A stretch of DNA of 64,000 nt from Clostridium beijerinckii (GTDB lineage: Bacteria > Bacillota > Clostridia > Clostridiales > Clostridiaceae), in NCBI RefSeq assembly GCF_036699995.1, contig NZ_CP144906.1, positions 3,053,001 to 3,117,000 on the forward strand. The letters are read 5' to 3'. Of the stretch, positions 55,711 through 64,000 are shown in pieces. Made by a program: the position numbers and the translations under genes. Numbering within the stretch: the first letter of the stretch is position 1; each line of letters starts with the position of its first letter. The notes beneath the pieces were generated by a model. That model was not told the origin of the DNA. It did not search any database and saw only the letters and a program-made list of their open reading frames with translations.

Positions 55711-55792
55711 AAAAGGGCCTGACCCTTTTATTGATGTCGATTCAGTGCAAAATAATAAAGCTGAGATTTTCTAAATATAAGAAAATCTCAGC
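55711..55792 (-). terminator. Two hairpins ending the MazG-like gene
   Basis: GCTGAGATTTTC/GAAAATCTCAGC (55760-55771, 55781-55792) and AAAAGGG/CCCTTTT (55711-55729). The first is a minimal member of the AAAGCTGAGATT hairpin family found at 18927, 28037 and 33274. Confidence 0.7.
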
Positions 55793-55807
55793 CTATAAAT
55801 ATGATCT

Positions 55808-56125
55808 TTATAACTCTGTGTACTTCTTGCTGTTACCTTTAGCTTTTTCTACTGGATATTTCTCTTCGTTTTTATCCATTTTGCTATTTATAATTTCCTC
55901 TAAATCTACTCCTAATGAATCAGCCATATGTATACAATAAACCATAACATCAGCCAGCTCTTCTAAAACATGTTCTTTATTATAGTTTTCTTCATCCCAT
56001 AAAAATTCTTCTAGAAGCTCTCCTGCTTCTATGGATATAGCTTTAGATAGATTTGCTGGGGTGTGAAATTGACTCCAGTCTCTGTCATTTCGGAATTTTC
56101 TTATTCTATTTATTGTTTCTTTCAT
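55808..56125 (-). CDS. MazG-like nucleotide pyrophosphohydrolase
   Basis: Protein of about 105 residues. LSKAISIEAGELLEEFLW carries the E-x-x-E part and LEELADVMVYCIHMADSLGV the E-x-x-D part of the all-alpha NTP pyrophosphatase metal site; WSQFHTPANL is the family start. It hydrolyses (d)NTPs to monophosphates, a housecleaning role. The frame is open to 56197, but MKETINRIRKFRND at 56125 is the natural start, with a weak ribosome site. Confidence 0.9.
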   Translation of the reverse strand: MKETINRIRKFRNDRDWSQFHTPANLSKAISIEAGELLEEFLWDEENYNKEHVLEELADVMVYCIHMADSLGVDLEEIINSKMDKNEEKYPVEKAKGNSKKYTEL

Positions 56126-56366
56126 ATTATTCACTCTTTCTATGCTTTTCCAGTTTTTATGTTTATTATAGCATATATTACATAAAATGAATTTCATAAA
56201 AATCTCTAAGTATTATAGAGTCATATTATTTTTTAACCTTTATATTATTTTATGTTGAACACAGCTCTGAGAAAATAATTCTTAACCCTGCAAAATACCC
56301 TTGAGGTGTAAAAAATTAAGAAAAGAATAATTGTTGTAGCTGCAATTATTAAATTTAATTATTCTC

Positions 56367-56395
56367 TTGCCTTTTTTGTTAATTTGTAGTATATT
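56367..56395 (+). promoter_or_regulatory. Promoter for leader ORF and ABC exporter
   Basis: TTGCCT (56367-56372), 17-bp spacer, TATATT (56390-56395), about 45 bp before the leader ORF. Confidence 0.65.
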
Positions 56396-56439
56396 TGCAA
56401 CATGATGTTTAAAAAATATTTTTTTAAGGAGGTTGAACT

Positions 56440-56529
56440 ATGAATACAATTATATTATTTATTACATTTATAAAATTAAATACATGTACTTATTCATCTG
56501 TGAAACCTCGCGAAAGAACCGCTATGTGA
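56440..56529 (+). CDS. Putative leader peptide, 29 residues, upstream of multidrug ABC exporter
   Basis: AAGGAGG seven bases before ATG opens MNTIILFITFIKLNTCTYSS followed by VKPRERTAM and a stop. Its own promoter precedes it, and a strong terminator at 56579 separates it from the exporter genes. This order (promoter, small translated ORF, terminator, heterodimeric exporter) matches the bmrB-bmrCD arrangement of Bacillus subtilis, where ribosome stalling on the leader by antibiotics lets transcription through. There is no sequence similarity claim; the peptide is hydrophobic then basic. It could alternatively be a small membrane peptide. Confidence 0.6.
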   Translation: MNTIILFITFIKLNTCTYSSVKPRERTAM

Positions 56530-56578
56530 TATTTATTATTAACTTTTAGCGTTTAACTTTTATATTATTTTGCGTTGA

Positions 56579-56607
56579 ACACAGCTCTGAATAGCTGTGT
56601 CTTTTTT
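56579..56607 (+). terminator. Terminator/attenuator between leader ORF and exporter
   Basis: ACACAGCT-CTGAAT-AGCTGTGT followed by CTTTTTT: a perfect 8-bp stem, 50 bp after the leader stop and 180 bp before the exporter start. No second promoter is evident after it. Confidence 0.85.
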
Positions 56608-56790
56608 GCGTTTAAAAGTTTATAAAGTTGCTTTGTTTAGCTTAGGGCACATTCAAAACTTATTATTTATCTTCATGCGCATGCGCCTAATTGAAAACTT
56701 TATAAATTTAAAATTTTAAACATCATGCAATATCTAGGCATATCAAACCATCAGATTATTGAAATCATATGCCAAAAAGGAGGAAATTTT

Positions 56791-58524
56791 ATGACCTTAT
56801 TTAAAAATCACATTGCAAAACAATGGAAATTATTACTTTTGCCTATGTTTGCTATGATAGTATCCATCTGTGCAGATAGCTCTTATCCTTACTTTCAAAA
56901 GATATTTATTGATAATATAATTCTTGGTCATATGGATAATTATTTAATTATATTTTTAATAGTTGTTGTTTCAGTTGCGCTAATTCATGGTTTATTTTCT
57001 TACTTAAATGAGTATTTGTTCGATAAATTCGCTCTTATAGTGTGTAAAAAATTGAGACAAGATTTATACTCTAAATTTCAATCTTTTGAATTCTCTTTTT
57101 TCGATAATAATAACACTGGTGAATTACTTTCGAGAATTATTGAAGATGTAGATGTAGTATGGGACACTCTATCCTTTGGACTGAGATTGCTATTGGAAGC
57201 AATAATACTTTTTTCAGTTTCTGCTTTTATAATGTTTAATATAAATAAAACTTTAACTATTATCTGCTTACTTGTTCTATTACCCGTTGCTTATATTGGA
57301 ACAATTATGGACAAGAAGTTCTGGACTGTATATTCACAAATTAGTGATCAAACAGCAGAAATAAACTCCATAGTTCAGCAGGATGTTTCTGGTATCAGAC
57401 TTGTAAAAGCTTTTGCTCGTGAAAAATATGAAATATCAAAATTTTTGAAAGTAAACAAAAAATTCTTTGATTTAAATGTTGAGCAGGCAAAAATAGTTGG
57501 GACTTATGGTCCTATAATTGAACTTTTAACAAACGCTGCACCAATTTTAATGATTGTTTATGGTGGTTATTTATGTATTCAAGGAAATTTAAGCTTTGGT
57601 AGTTTAGTAGCATTTACTAGTTATATTTTTAATCTTTCTTGGTGTGTAAAGAATTTAGGTTTTTTTATTAACTTACTTTCACAAAATAAGGCTTCTATGA
57701 GTAAAATTACTGATATTTTAGATAGAAATTCTCAAATTACTTCCAAGGAAAATGGTTATAACCCTACTGAAGTTAAAGGAGATATTATATTTAAAAATGT
57801 AAGCTTTTCTTATAACAATGTTGAAGTACTTCATGATATAAATTTAAATATTCCTCACGGAAGTACTGTTGCAATAATGGGTACCACTGGATGTGGTAAA
57901 AGTACCTTACTTTCTCTAATAGGCAGGTATTACGATGTGACTAAAGGAGAAATTTTAGTTGATAACGTCAATGTTAAGAACTGGAACTTAGAAACTTTAA
58001 GAGCTAATATGTCTGTTGTATTTCAAGATACTTTCTTATTTTCAGATACAATAAAAAACAATATAGACTTTGGAAGTAATAAATCTGAAAGTGCTTTAAT
58101 TAAAGCTGTTAAAGATAGTGCTGCTTACTCCTTTATTAAAGAAATGCCAGAAGGTTTTGATACCATTATTGGTGAAAGAGGTCTTGGCCTATCAGGAGGA
58201 CAAAAACAAAGACTTGCTATATCAAGAGCAATATTAAGAAAATCACCTATTTTAATTCTAGATGATTCAACTTCTGCCCTTGATATGGAAACTGAATTTA
58301 AAGTTCTTCAAAATCTAAGAAATGATAAGAAAAAAGCAACTACTTTTATAATTGCCCATAGGATATCTGGTGTAAAAGACGCTGATATAATTCTATTTAT
58401 GAAAGATGGTAGAATTGTAGAAAAAGGTGATCATTCAAGTTTAGTAAAGGCTAAAGGTTACTATCATAGTGTATATTCTCACCAATTCCAAGATTTTGAA
58501 GCACTTACATTGGAGGCGAATTAA
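56791..58524 (+). CDS. Heterodimeric multidrug ABC exporter, subunit with degenerate catalytic site (BmrC/YheI-like)
   Basis: Protein of 577 residues: six transmembrane helices (about 15-310) then an ATPase domain. Walker A is GTTGCGKST (near 364), the signature is LSGGQKQRL, and Walker B is ILILDDSTSALD with Asp replacing the catalytic Glu. In exporters such as BmrCD this marks the non-hydrolysing site. The ATG at 56791 follows AAAAGGAGG; the frame extends to 56725 without a better start. The next subunit starts 2 bp after its stop, so the pair is co-translated. It exports drugs or lipids. Confidence 0.93.
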   Translation: MTLFKNHIAKQWKLLLLPMFAMIVSICADSSYPYFQKIFIDNIILGHMDNYLIIFLIVVVSVALIHGLFSYLNEYLFDKFALIVCKKLRQDLYSKFQSFEFSFFDNNNTGELLSRIIEDVDVVWDTLSFGLRLLLEAIILFSVSAFIMFNINKTLTIICLLVLLPVAYIGTIMDKKFWTVYSQISDQTAEINSIVQQDVSGIRLVKAFAREKYEISKFLKVNKKFFDLNVEQAKIVGTYGPIIELLTNAAPILMIVYGGYLCIQGNLSFGSLVAFTSYIFNLSWCVKNLGFFINLLSQNKASMSKITDILDRNSQITSKENGYNPTEVKGDIIFKNVSFSYNNVEVLHDINLNIPHGSTVAIMGTTGCGKSTLLSLIGRYYDVTKGEILVDNVNVKNWNLETLRANMSVVFQDTFLFSDTIKNNIDFGSNKSESALIKAVKDSAAYSFIKEMPEGFDTIIGERGLGLSGGQKQRLAISRAILRKSPILILDDSTSALDMETEFKVLQNLRNDKKKATTFIIAHRISGVKDADIILFMKDGRIVEKGDHSSLVKAKGYYHSVYSHQFQDFEALTLEAN

Positions 58525-58525
58525 T

Positions 58526-60295
58526 ATGAATGATATTTTACATGAATCCTCTAAGATTCAAATAGTAAAAAGACTATTAACCTATGTTAAACCTTATAAA
58601 CTGAAAGTTACTCTTGTAATTTTACTTTTACTTATTGTAATGGCTTGTAATTCAGTTACCCCTTATTTAATGAAAATATCTATAGATACTTTTGTTGCAG
58701 ATAAAAATGTTAAGGCCTTATTTCTTCTTGGATGTGGGTTAATACTTATGAATGTATTTTCAATGATTTTATCTGGAATCAGAACTATCGCCATGTCTAA
58801 GATTACCAATCAAATCTTAGTGGATATTAGACATAGCTTATATACTCATATACAAACTTTAAGCTTTAATTTTTTTGATAATAGACCCGTTGGAAAGATT
58901 ATTTCAAGAGTTGTTGGAGATGTAAATGCTCTTCAAAATTTATTAAATAATAGTATTGTAAATTTAATTCCTAATGTTTTTACTATTATCCTTGTAATTT
59001 GTCTAATGCTTATATTAAATCCAATGCTGGCTGGTATCTGCTTAATTACAATGCCTTTATTATTATTTGCAATGTTCTACATTCAGATTAAGGCAGATAA
59101 TAAATGGAAAATCTTTAGAGAACATCGTTCTTCTTTAATTGGATACACTCATGAATCTTTATCAGGAATGAAGGTAATTCAAGGTTTTAGCAGAAAATAT
59201 TACGCTAAAGATAAATTTGACAGCCATATTGGAAATCATGCAAAAGGTTTTATGACTGCTGTATTTACTCAAGATTTCTTTTGGCCATTTTTGACTGCCT
59301 TCCGTGGTTTAAGTATGGTAATTCTACTCGGCTCTGGATATGTGTTAAGCAAACAAGGGAATTTAAGCTTAGGGACTTTAATGGCATTTTTTATGTACAT
59401 TGAAATGCTTTGGAGACCTATTATAAATCTCTCTTCATTTTATAATGCCTTTGTTACCAGTATGTCTGCTGGCGAAAGAATTTTTGATATTTTAGATACC
59501 AAAAGCGATATTGTAGATGAAGCATCAATTAAGGCTCTCCCTCAAATTAAAGGAGATATCGAATTTGATCATGTTACTTTTTCCTATACTAATGCTGATA
59601 TTCCAGCCCTTAAGAATACTTCTTTTAAATTAAAAGCTGGCGAAAAAATAGCTTTAGTTGGTGAAACTGGTGCAGGAAAAACAACCATAACTAATTTAAT
59701 TAGCAGATTTTATGACCCTACCTTTGGCTGTGTAAAAATTGATGGTGTAGATATAAAAGACGTCACTGTTGAAAGCTTAAGAAGCCAAATGGGTATAATG
59801 CTTCAAGATTCATTTTTATTTTCAACCTCAATTAAAGAAAATATACGCTATGGTAAATTAAACGCTACAGATGAAGAGGTAATACAAGCTGCAAAGGCAG
59901 TTAATGCTCATGGATTTATCGAAAAGCTAGAAAAGGGATATGATACTGACGTAAATGAAAGAGGTTCAAGACTCTCCCTTGGTCAGAGACAATTAATCGC
60001 TTTTGCAAGAGCTTTAATTGCAGATCCAAGAATACTAATACTAGATGAAGCAACTGCAAATATTGATACTGAAACTGAATTATTAGTTCAAGAAGGTATA
60101 AAAAAGCTTATGAAAGGAAGGACCTCAATAGTAATAGCACATAGACTTTCTACCATAAGAGATTGTGATAAAATTTTTGTACTTTCTAAAGGCAGAATAG
60201 TTGAGTCAGGTACTCATGATGAACTCCTTAAAAATCATGGTTATTATTATAAACTATATTCAGCCCAATACAGCTTCCTAAAGCAGGATGCTTAA
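58526..60295 (+). CDS. Heterodimeric multidrug ABC exporter, second subunit (BmrD/YheH-like)
   Basis: Protein of 589 residues with six transmembrane helices (about 25-320) and an ATPase domain. Walker A is GETGAGKTT (near 378), the signature is altered (LSLGQRQLIAFARAL, L for the second G), and Walker B ILILDEATANID keeps the catalytic Glu. The altered signature pairs with the first subunit's Walker A, giving one degenerate and one active site across the dimer. GGAGG precedes the ATG at 58526; the in-frame extension into the upstream gene is not used. Confidence 0.93.
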   Translation: MNDILHESSKIQIVKRLLTYVKPYKLKVTLVILLLLIVMACNSVTPYLMKISIDTFVADKNVKALFLLGCGLILMNVFSMILSGIRTIAMSKITNQILVDIRHSLYTHIQTLSFNFFDNRPVGKIISRVVGDVNALQNLLNNSIVNLIPNVFTIILVICLMLILNPMLAGICLITMPLLLFAMFYIQIKADNKWKIFREHRSSLIGYTHESLSGMKVIQGFSRKYYAKDKFDSHIGNHAKGFMTAVFTQDFFWPFLTAFRGLSMVILLGSGYVLSKQGNLSLGTLMAFFMYIEMLWRPIINLSSFYNAFVTSMSAGERIFDILDTKSDIVDEASIKALPQIKGDIEFDHVTFSYTNADIPALKNTSFKLKAGEKIALVGETGAGKTTITNLISRFYDPTFGCVKIDGVDIKDVTVESLRSQMGIMLQDSFLFSTSIKENIRYGKLNATDEEVIQAAKAVNAHGFIEKLEKGYDTDVNERGSRLSLGQRQLIAFARALIADPRILILDEATANIDTETELLVQEGIKKLMKGRTSIVIAHRLSTIRDCDKIFVLSKGRIVESGTHDELLKNHGYYYKLYSAQYSFLKQDA

Positions 60296-60343
60296 AAAAT
60301 TTAAGGCATCTAAAGAGTAACTAAAAAAGATAACAAAATAAAT

Positions 60344-60377
60344 AACTTAGCTAACTCATTTAGGAGTTAGCTAAGTT
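60344..60377. terminator. Perfect 14-bp stem hairpin after the exporter operon
   Basis: AACTTAGCTAACTC and GAGTTAGCTAAGTT with a 6-nt loop. The U-rich side is on the minus strand (TTATTTATTTTG), so it suits leftward transcripts from the Wadjet locus as well as the exporter end. Confidence 0.7.
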
Positions 60378-60480
60378 AAAAACATATTAAATTAAGCTCT
60401 TTTTCAATTCCTCCTGATATATCTACCATATAATGCTTTTTAGGTACACATACGCCTGTTGTATTAAACCTTTTTGTCAT
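60376..60480 (-). pseudogene. N-terminal fragment of an AAA-like ATPase gene
   Basis: MTKRFNTTGVCVPKKHYMVD then ISGGIEKELNLICF and a stop. The KRFNTTG-C-P-KHYMVD block matches the start of a common clostridial AAA-like ATP-binding protein family, but the Walker A and the rest are missing. GGAGAG precedes the ATG (an in-frame ATG also lies at 60495). The remaining DNA between 60496 and 60629 shows nothing. Confidence 0.55.
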
Positions 60481-60629
60481 AGCTTCACTCTCCATCTTTA
60501 AATAGTATGCTGCTCTGCAAAAATTACTAATAACTAATTTAATTTGTTATTACCATTTTAATACTTACATTATACCTTTAATTTATCTCTGTTTACTAGC
60601 ACTTTCTAAATGTTTCAAATTATCTTTTA

Positions 60630-61811
60630 TTAAAAAATTATTTCCTGCTCTAATTTTTTATTCAATTTAATTATTGTAGATAGAACGTCTGTATAGTCCT
60701 TATATTCTTCACTTTCTAACAATCTATTAATCTCATTTACATCATTAGTTGTAAGTTCCTTAGCATAATTAATATTTTCACGTAAGGTTTCACTATCCAT
60801 GTTTAGAGTTTTAAATGGTATTTTTGTCTTTCTTTTTAAATGAACTAAAATTTTAAAACCCCCGGCATCAATATCACCAGAATGATAATAATTTATATGA
60901 GGATTTTCAGAATAAATTTTAATTAATAACTTTTGTCTAACACTATTATGATACCCACCTAAATAAATTACACCTCCATCTCCAGTATAATTATTAAATG
61001 ATGTTAAATTTTCAATTGTCACCAGCTTACTTCCTGAAACTTTAATTTCTTTAATATTTTCTATATCCTTTGAGCTTACAGCTATACCTCCAAGAAAATC
61101 ATTTGCATTTATTTTACTTTCTTTAAGCCTCAAGCTTATATCTCCTTTAAAATAAACATAGGTATAATTCTTCAAAATGTTATAATCATTAAGAACTTCA
61201 TCACTAGAAAAGTCTTTTATAATCTTAATTATTTTGCCCTCTATAGCTTCATACCTTTTGGAATCCCCATAAACTTTGACAGAAAAATTTCTTCTAAAAA
61301 TTTCTTCATCTTGCTTTAGCACTTCATCTATACCTTTTAATATATCTTTACATTCCGATACATTATCAATATCTAAATATTTTTTTACAGATCCATTACT
61401 CTTAAGTTTATCTGTAATATATGTTGCAAAGTTCCCAAGAGCATCTTCCCCTTCTTTATAACTTTCCAATAATGTGGAAACTTCATCTTCTTTTTGCTTT
61501 TTTTCTTTCCTATTGAGATATAAATATGCTGCTTCTATATTCTCAAGATTTAATTGAATCTTTTCTATAATATGGCTTTTGTATCCTTTTCCCTTATATA
61601 CTTTTATAAGTTTTTCAATTTCTAACTGATTACAAGCTACATCAATTTCTTCTTTATATTTGTAATTTAGTTCATCAAAATATTCCTTTATACTTTTCAA
61701 ATTAAATTTCAAGTATATCTGTGTATCTCTTAACGCATCGCCCTTATAAATGACACTGCTTTCATAAGAATCAATTAACTTATCTAATAGTATTTTTTTA
61801 TAATTTCTCAT
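60630..61811 (-). CDS. jetD: Second Wadjet locus: nuclease subunit JetD (DUF2220-like)
   Basis: Protein of 393 residues. The C-terminal Toprim-like domain has TIENLTSFNNYTG (the family E-N-x-T-S/F-x-x-Y element), IYLGGYHNSVRQKLL and YYHSGDIDAGGFKILVHL, with the catalytic G-D-I-D. This is the DUF2220-type JetD of Wadjet types I/III, clearly different from the DUF2399-type at 19180. The N-terminal half (about 1-190) is helical. Its start overlaps the preceding SMC gene by 14 bp. It would cut plasmid DNA loaded by the SMC motor. Confidence 0.87.
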   Translation of the reverse strand: MRNYKKILLDKLIDSYESSVIYKGDALRDTQIYLKFNLKSIKEYFDELNYKYKEEIDVACNQLEIEKLIKVYKGKGYKSHIIEKIQLNLENIEAAYLYLNRKEKKQKEDEVSTLLESYKEGEDALGNFATYITDKLKSNGSVKKYLDIDNVSECKDILKGIDEVLKQDEEIFRRNFSVKVYGDSKRYEAIEGKIIKIIKDFSSDEVLNDYNILKNYTYVYFKGDISLRLKESKINANDFLGGIAVSSKDIENIKEIKVSGSKLVTIENLTSFNNYTGDGGVIYLGGYHNSVRQKLLIKIYSENPHINYYHSGDIDAGGFKILVHLKRKTKIPFKTLNMDSETLRENINYAKELTTNDVNEINRLLESEEYKDYTDVLSTIIKLNKKLEQEIIF

Positions 61812-64000
61812 TTATCATATCCTCTATAATACTGAATTTATCTGCTTTTATTGCAAGAAGCACTGTATTTACGTAAGGAGTTATAGGCTCAATTTTTTGT
61901 GGTGGTGCTCCTATTAATAATTGCAGCTGAGAATTAAATTTATCATAAAATTCCATCATAGACATAATTCTTGCATCATCCATTTTATCAAAGGCTTCAT
62001 CAAATAATATAATTCCTATAGATTCTGAAGATGAAGATACCCCTTTGTAAAGCTGCAGAAATGATGCTGCCATTGCAACATAAAATGGAGTTTGAGTTTC
62101 TCCTCCACTCTTTTCCCTGCATACTTTAGAAAATAATGATGTGGTATTATCACTATATTTAATCTCTATATCATAGCTCATATAATTTCTATAATCAGTT
62201 AATTTAATAAGTTCTGCTTCATTACTCTCATTATCTAAAGTTAACTTGTCAAATAATTCATTTAGGAGTTCCTTATGCTTATTTTCATAAGTTGTACTAA
62301 ATAAAGTGAAACCTTCACCTATATTTTCATTATCCATTATCATATCATAATACTCTTTATTTTCTTTGCTTTTCCCAATTTTAAACTCGTATTCTTCATT
62401 TCCAAATTTGACATCTTTAAGCCCCTTATTTAATCCCTTAAATTCGGATTTTGCAGTATTAATATTTTCTTGAATTTTAGATAAAAAGTGCTCCTTAAAC
62501 TCTTCTTCTGCATTTTTCCTTGAAGTTTTAACTTGCTCTTCGTATTCGATAACTTTACTTTTTACAAGATTATCAAGTTCATCTAAAAAAGTATTAATAC
62601 CATTTATCCCGACTTCTGCTCCGAAATCATAAGTAATATTATATGATCCCTGAAGATTCTTTAAATCTTCTTCAGTTTTTGATAATTTAGTTTTATTTCC
62701 TTCCTTACTCACATTAAAATTATTTTTAATGACTTCAAAAGATTTGCTTTCAGTTTCTTTGATAAATCTCTCCTCGGCCTCTTTAGCTAAAGATCCAATT
62801 TTATTTTTATTTTCCTCTACCTGCACTTTTTTTATAGAAAGAATTCTTCTTTTGTCATCAATAATATTATTAATTGAAGATAAATTTCCTTTTTTATTAA
62901 TCAATTCATTTTCTATCTTCTTCTTACTTAAATTTAAACTTTCAATTTCCTCTTGAACTTCATTAAGTTTTATTTGAAGGGCCATATAGCTGTTATTCTT
63001 TTCTAATTCAAAAATCTCTTCCTTAAGTGTTGAAACCTTATTACTTATATCCACTATTCTTTTTAAAACATCACACTTTTCCCTTAAGTTTTCAAGCTTA
63101 AGCTTATTAATTATTTTAATTATATTTGTAACTATACTAATATTTTCTTTTAAAACATTAATTTCAGATAGCAATATATTAAGATTAGCTTTTGCCTGCT
63201 CTAATTGATATTTATAAGCATCTTCACCTATGTAAGGAGTTTTATATATCTTTGGATTTATAGCTCTTGCGACATTATTTTTATACATCATACATGTAGG
63301 TGTAATTGATGTCTTATGTTCTTTCAACTCTGAAACATTAGTGCATCTTATTACATTTCCTAATATCATATTAATATATCTTTTGGCATCAGTGCTTTTT
63401 GAAACCACTACCTCTGCTAAAGAATTTTCAAGAGGATTATCATATTTTGCAAGACCTCCGGTGTTTATTACTCCAACTGAATGTAATCCTTGTGCTTTAC
63501 TTAATCTCTCATAAATTTTAAGTACTGAATCAAAATCTTCTTCATCTACAATAAGATAAAATCTCTGAGTATTTAAATACCCTTCAACAGCATTTTTCCA
63601 AACTGGATCTGTAACTTCCAATAATTCGCACAAGATTTTGGGAACAATTTCTCTTCCTAGTTTTCTTGTTTCCTTTATAATTTCCTCTTTTAAAAGTATA
63701 ACTTCCTTAGGATATTGAAGATTTCTCTTTTCAAGTTCAGAAATTTGTTTTTCTATATCTTTCCTATTATCTTCTTTCTGTTTTAATTCATACTCATTCC
63801 CAGCCCTATACTTTTCCTTATCCTGTTTAGTTTTATCAATTACATTTTCAGTATTTATTGATGTTGTTTTATATTCTTCTATACTATTTTCATCTAGTGA
63901 AATCATTTTATTGTAAAAATCACCTATAGTATCCGTATCCAATAGAAGTCTGCTTAATTCTTTAATATAAGATTTTTGTTCACTAAATTGTTTTAAAAAT
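61798..64000 (-). CDS. jetC: Second Wadjet locus: SMC/SbcC-like ATPase JetC, N-terminus beyond window
   Basis: The frame is open to the right edge (upstream residues read FLKQFSEQKSYIKELSRLLL), so the gene continues past 64000. About 734 residues are present: coiled-coil, a hinge-like central region (about 85-215; LLEVTDPVWKNAVEGYLNTQ, SVGVINTGGLAKYDN), more coiled-coil, and the C-terminal head with signature REKSGGETQTPFYVAMAASF and Walker B IGIILFDEAFDKMDD. This is the SbcC/MukB-like Walker B family seen in Wadjet type I/III JetC. JetA and JetB would be expected beyond the edge. The subtype, probably III, needs those genes. Confidence 0.88.
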   Translation of the reverse strand, partial: FLKQFSEQKSYIKELSRLLLDTDTIGDFYNKMISLDENSIEEYKTTSINTENVIDKTKQDKEKYRAGNEYELKQKEDNRKDIEKQISELEKRNLQYPKEVILLKEEIIKETRKLGREIVPKILCELLEVTDPVWKNAVEGYLNTQRFYLIVDEEDFDSVLKIYERLSKAQGLHSVGVINTGGLAKYDNPLENSLAEVVVSKSTDAKRYINMILGNVIRCTNVSELKEHKTSITPTCMMYKNNVARAINPKIYKTPYIGEDAYKYQLEQAKANLNILLSEINVLKENISIVTNIIKIINKLKLENLREKCDVLKRIVDISNKVSTLKEEIFELEKNNSYMALQIKLNEVQEEIESLNLSKKKIENELINKKGNLSSINNIIDDKRRILSIKKVQVEENKNKIGSLAKEAEERFIKETESKSFEVIKNNFNVSKEGNKTKLSKTEEDLKNLQGSYNITYDFGAEVGINGINTFLDELDNLVKSKVIEYEEQVKTSRKNAEEEFKEHFLSKIQENINTAKSEFKGLNKGLKDVKFGNEEYEFKIGKSKENKEYYDMIMDNENIGEGFTLFSTTYENKHKELLNELFDKLTLDNESNEAELIKLTDYRNYMSYDIEIKYSDNTTSLFSKVCREKSGGETQTPFYVAMAASFLQLYKGVSSSSESIGIILFDEAFDKMDDARIMSMMEFYDKFNSQLQLLIGAPPQKIEPITPYVNTVLLAIKADKFSIIEDMINEKL

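Larger units (their letters stand above)
56234..56590. repeat. Pair of 37-bp direct repeats flanking the leader ORF
   Basis: TAACCTTTATATTATTTTAT and onward to CACAGCTCTGA (56234-56271) recurs at 56554-56590 with three changes. Only the second copy continues into the complementary arm AGCTGTGT that makes a terminator. Confidence 0.75.

Overview
The window is about 64 kb of very AT-rich DNA with strong GGAGG-type ribosome binding sites, TTGACA/TATAAT promoters and many U-tract hairpin terminators. Gene content (soluble and membrane chemoreceptors, an anaerobe-type siroheme reductase, L-lactate dehydrogenase, FIST sensor) fits a Clostridium sensu stricto chromosome, probably a C. beijerinckii/C. 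butyricum-like species. This assignment is an inference from content, not from a marker gene.

Positions 1-16.1 kb (all leftward) hold an amino-acid uptake and D-amino-acid/5-oxoproline cluster. In transcription order it has a complete branched-chain amino acid ABC importer (livKHMGF), a cytidylate-kinase-like protein, an Lrp/AsnC regulator, a D-amino-acid transaminase, a DUF4392 protein, an IS element, a DUF1445 protein, a broken pxpA, alanine racemase, pxpB, pxpC, accB and accC (cut by the window edge). DUF1445 and DUF4392 are the two halves of animal D-glutamate cyclase, so the cluster reads as a route linking alanine, D-glutamate and 5-oxoproline. Both its leader regions carry terminator-like hairpins just upstream of the first gene.

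Positions 16.2-18.9 kb hold a FIST-domain sensor and a soluble chemoreceptor. Positions 18.9-30.0 kb are a defence island: a complete type II Wadjet (jetABCD), a DUF6155 gene and a Septu pair (ptuA/ptuB). The Wadjet-DUF6155 block lies between two near-identical direct repeats of about 210 bp. Positions 30.4-41.2 kb hold an ABC-F protein, a phosphoesterase, a cell-surface leucine-rich-repeat protein with a second, identical IS copy inserted just upstream, a PadR regulator with an MFS efflux pump sharing a palindromic operator, a 5'-truncated second leucine-rich-repeat gene and an Rpn-type nuclease.

Positions 41.7-56.2 kb are mostly housekeeping or accessory single genes: Nudix hydrolase, siroheme reductase, metallo-beta-lactamase fold protein plus nitroreductase, DEAD-box helicase, retropepsin-like protease, PAS histidine kinase, chemoreceptor, cold-shock protein, L-lactate dehydrogenase, an orphan TrpX-like binding protein and a MazG-like hydrolase. 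A 1-kb non-coding stretch at 48.1-49.1 kb has a degenerate ~45-bp periodic motif ending in a terminator. Positions 56.3-60.3 kb hold a heterodimeric multidrug ABC exporter preceded by a small ORF with its own promoter and terminator, which resembles the bmrB-bmrCD attenuation layout. The window ends inside a second Wadjet locus of a different type (jetD and partial jetC). A family of short dispersed non-coding repeats links many of the intergenic regions.
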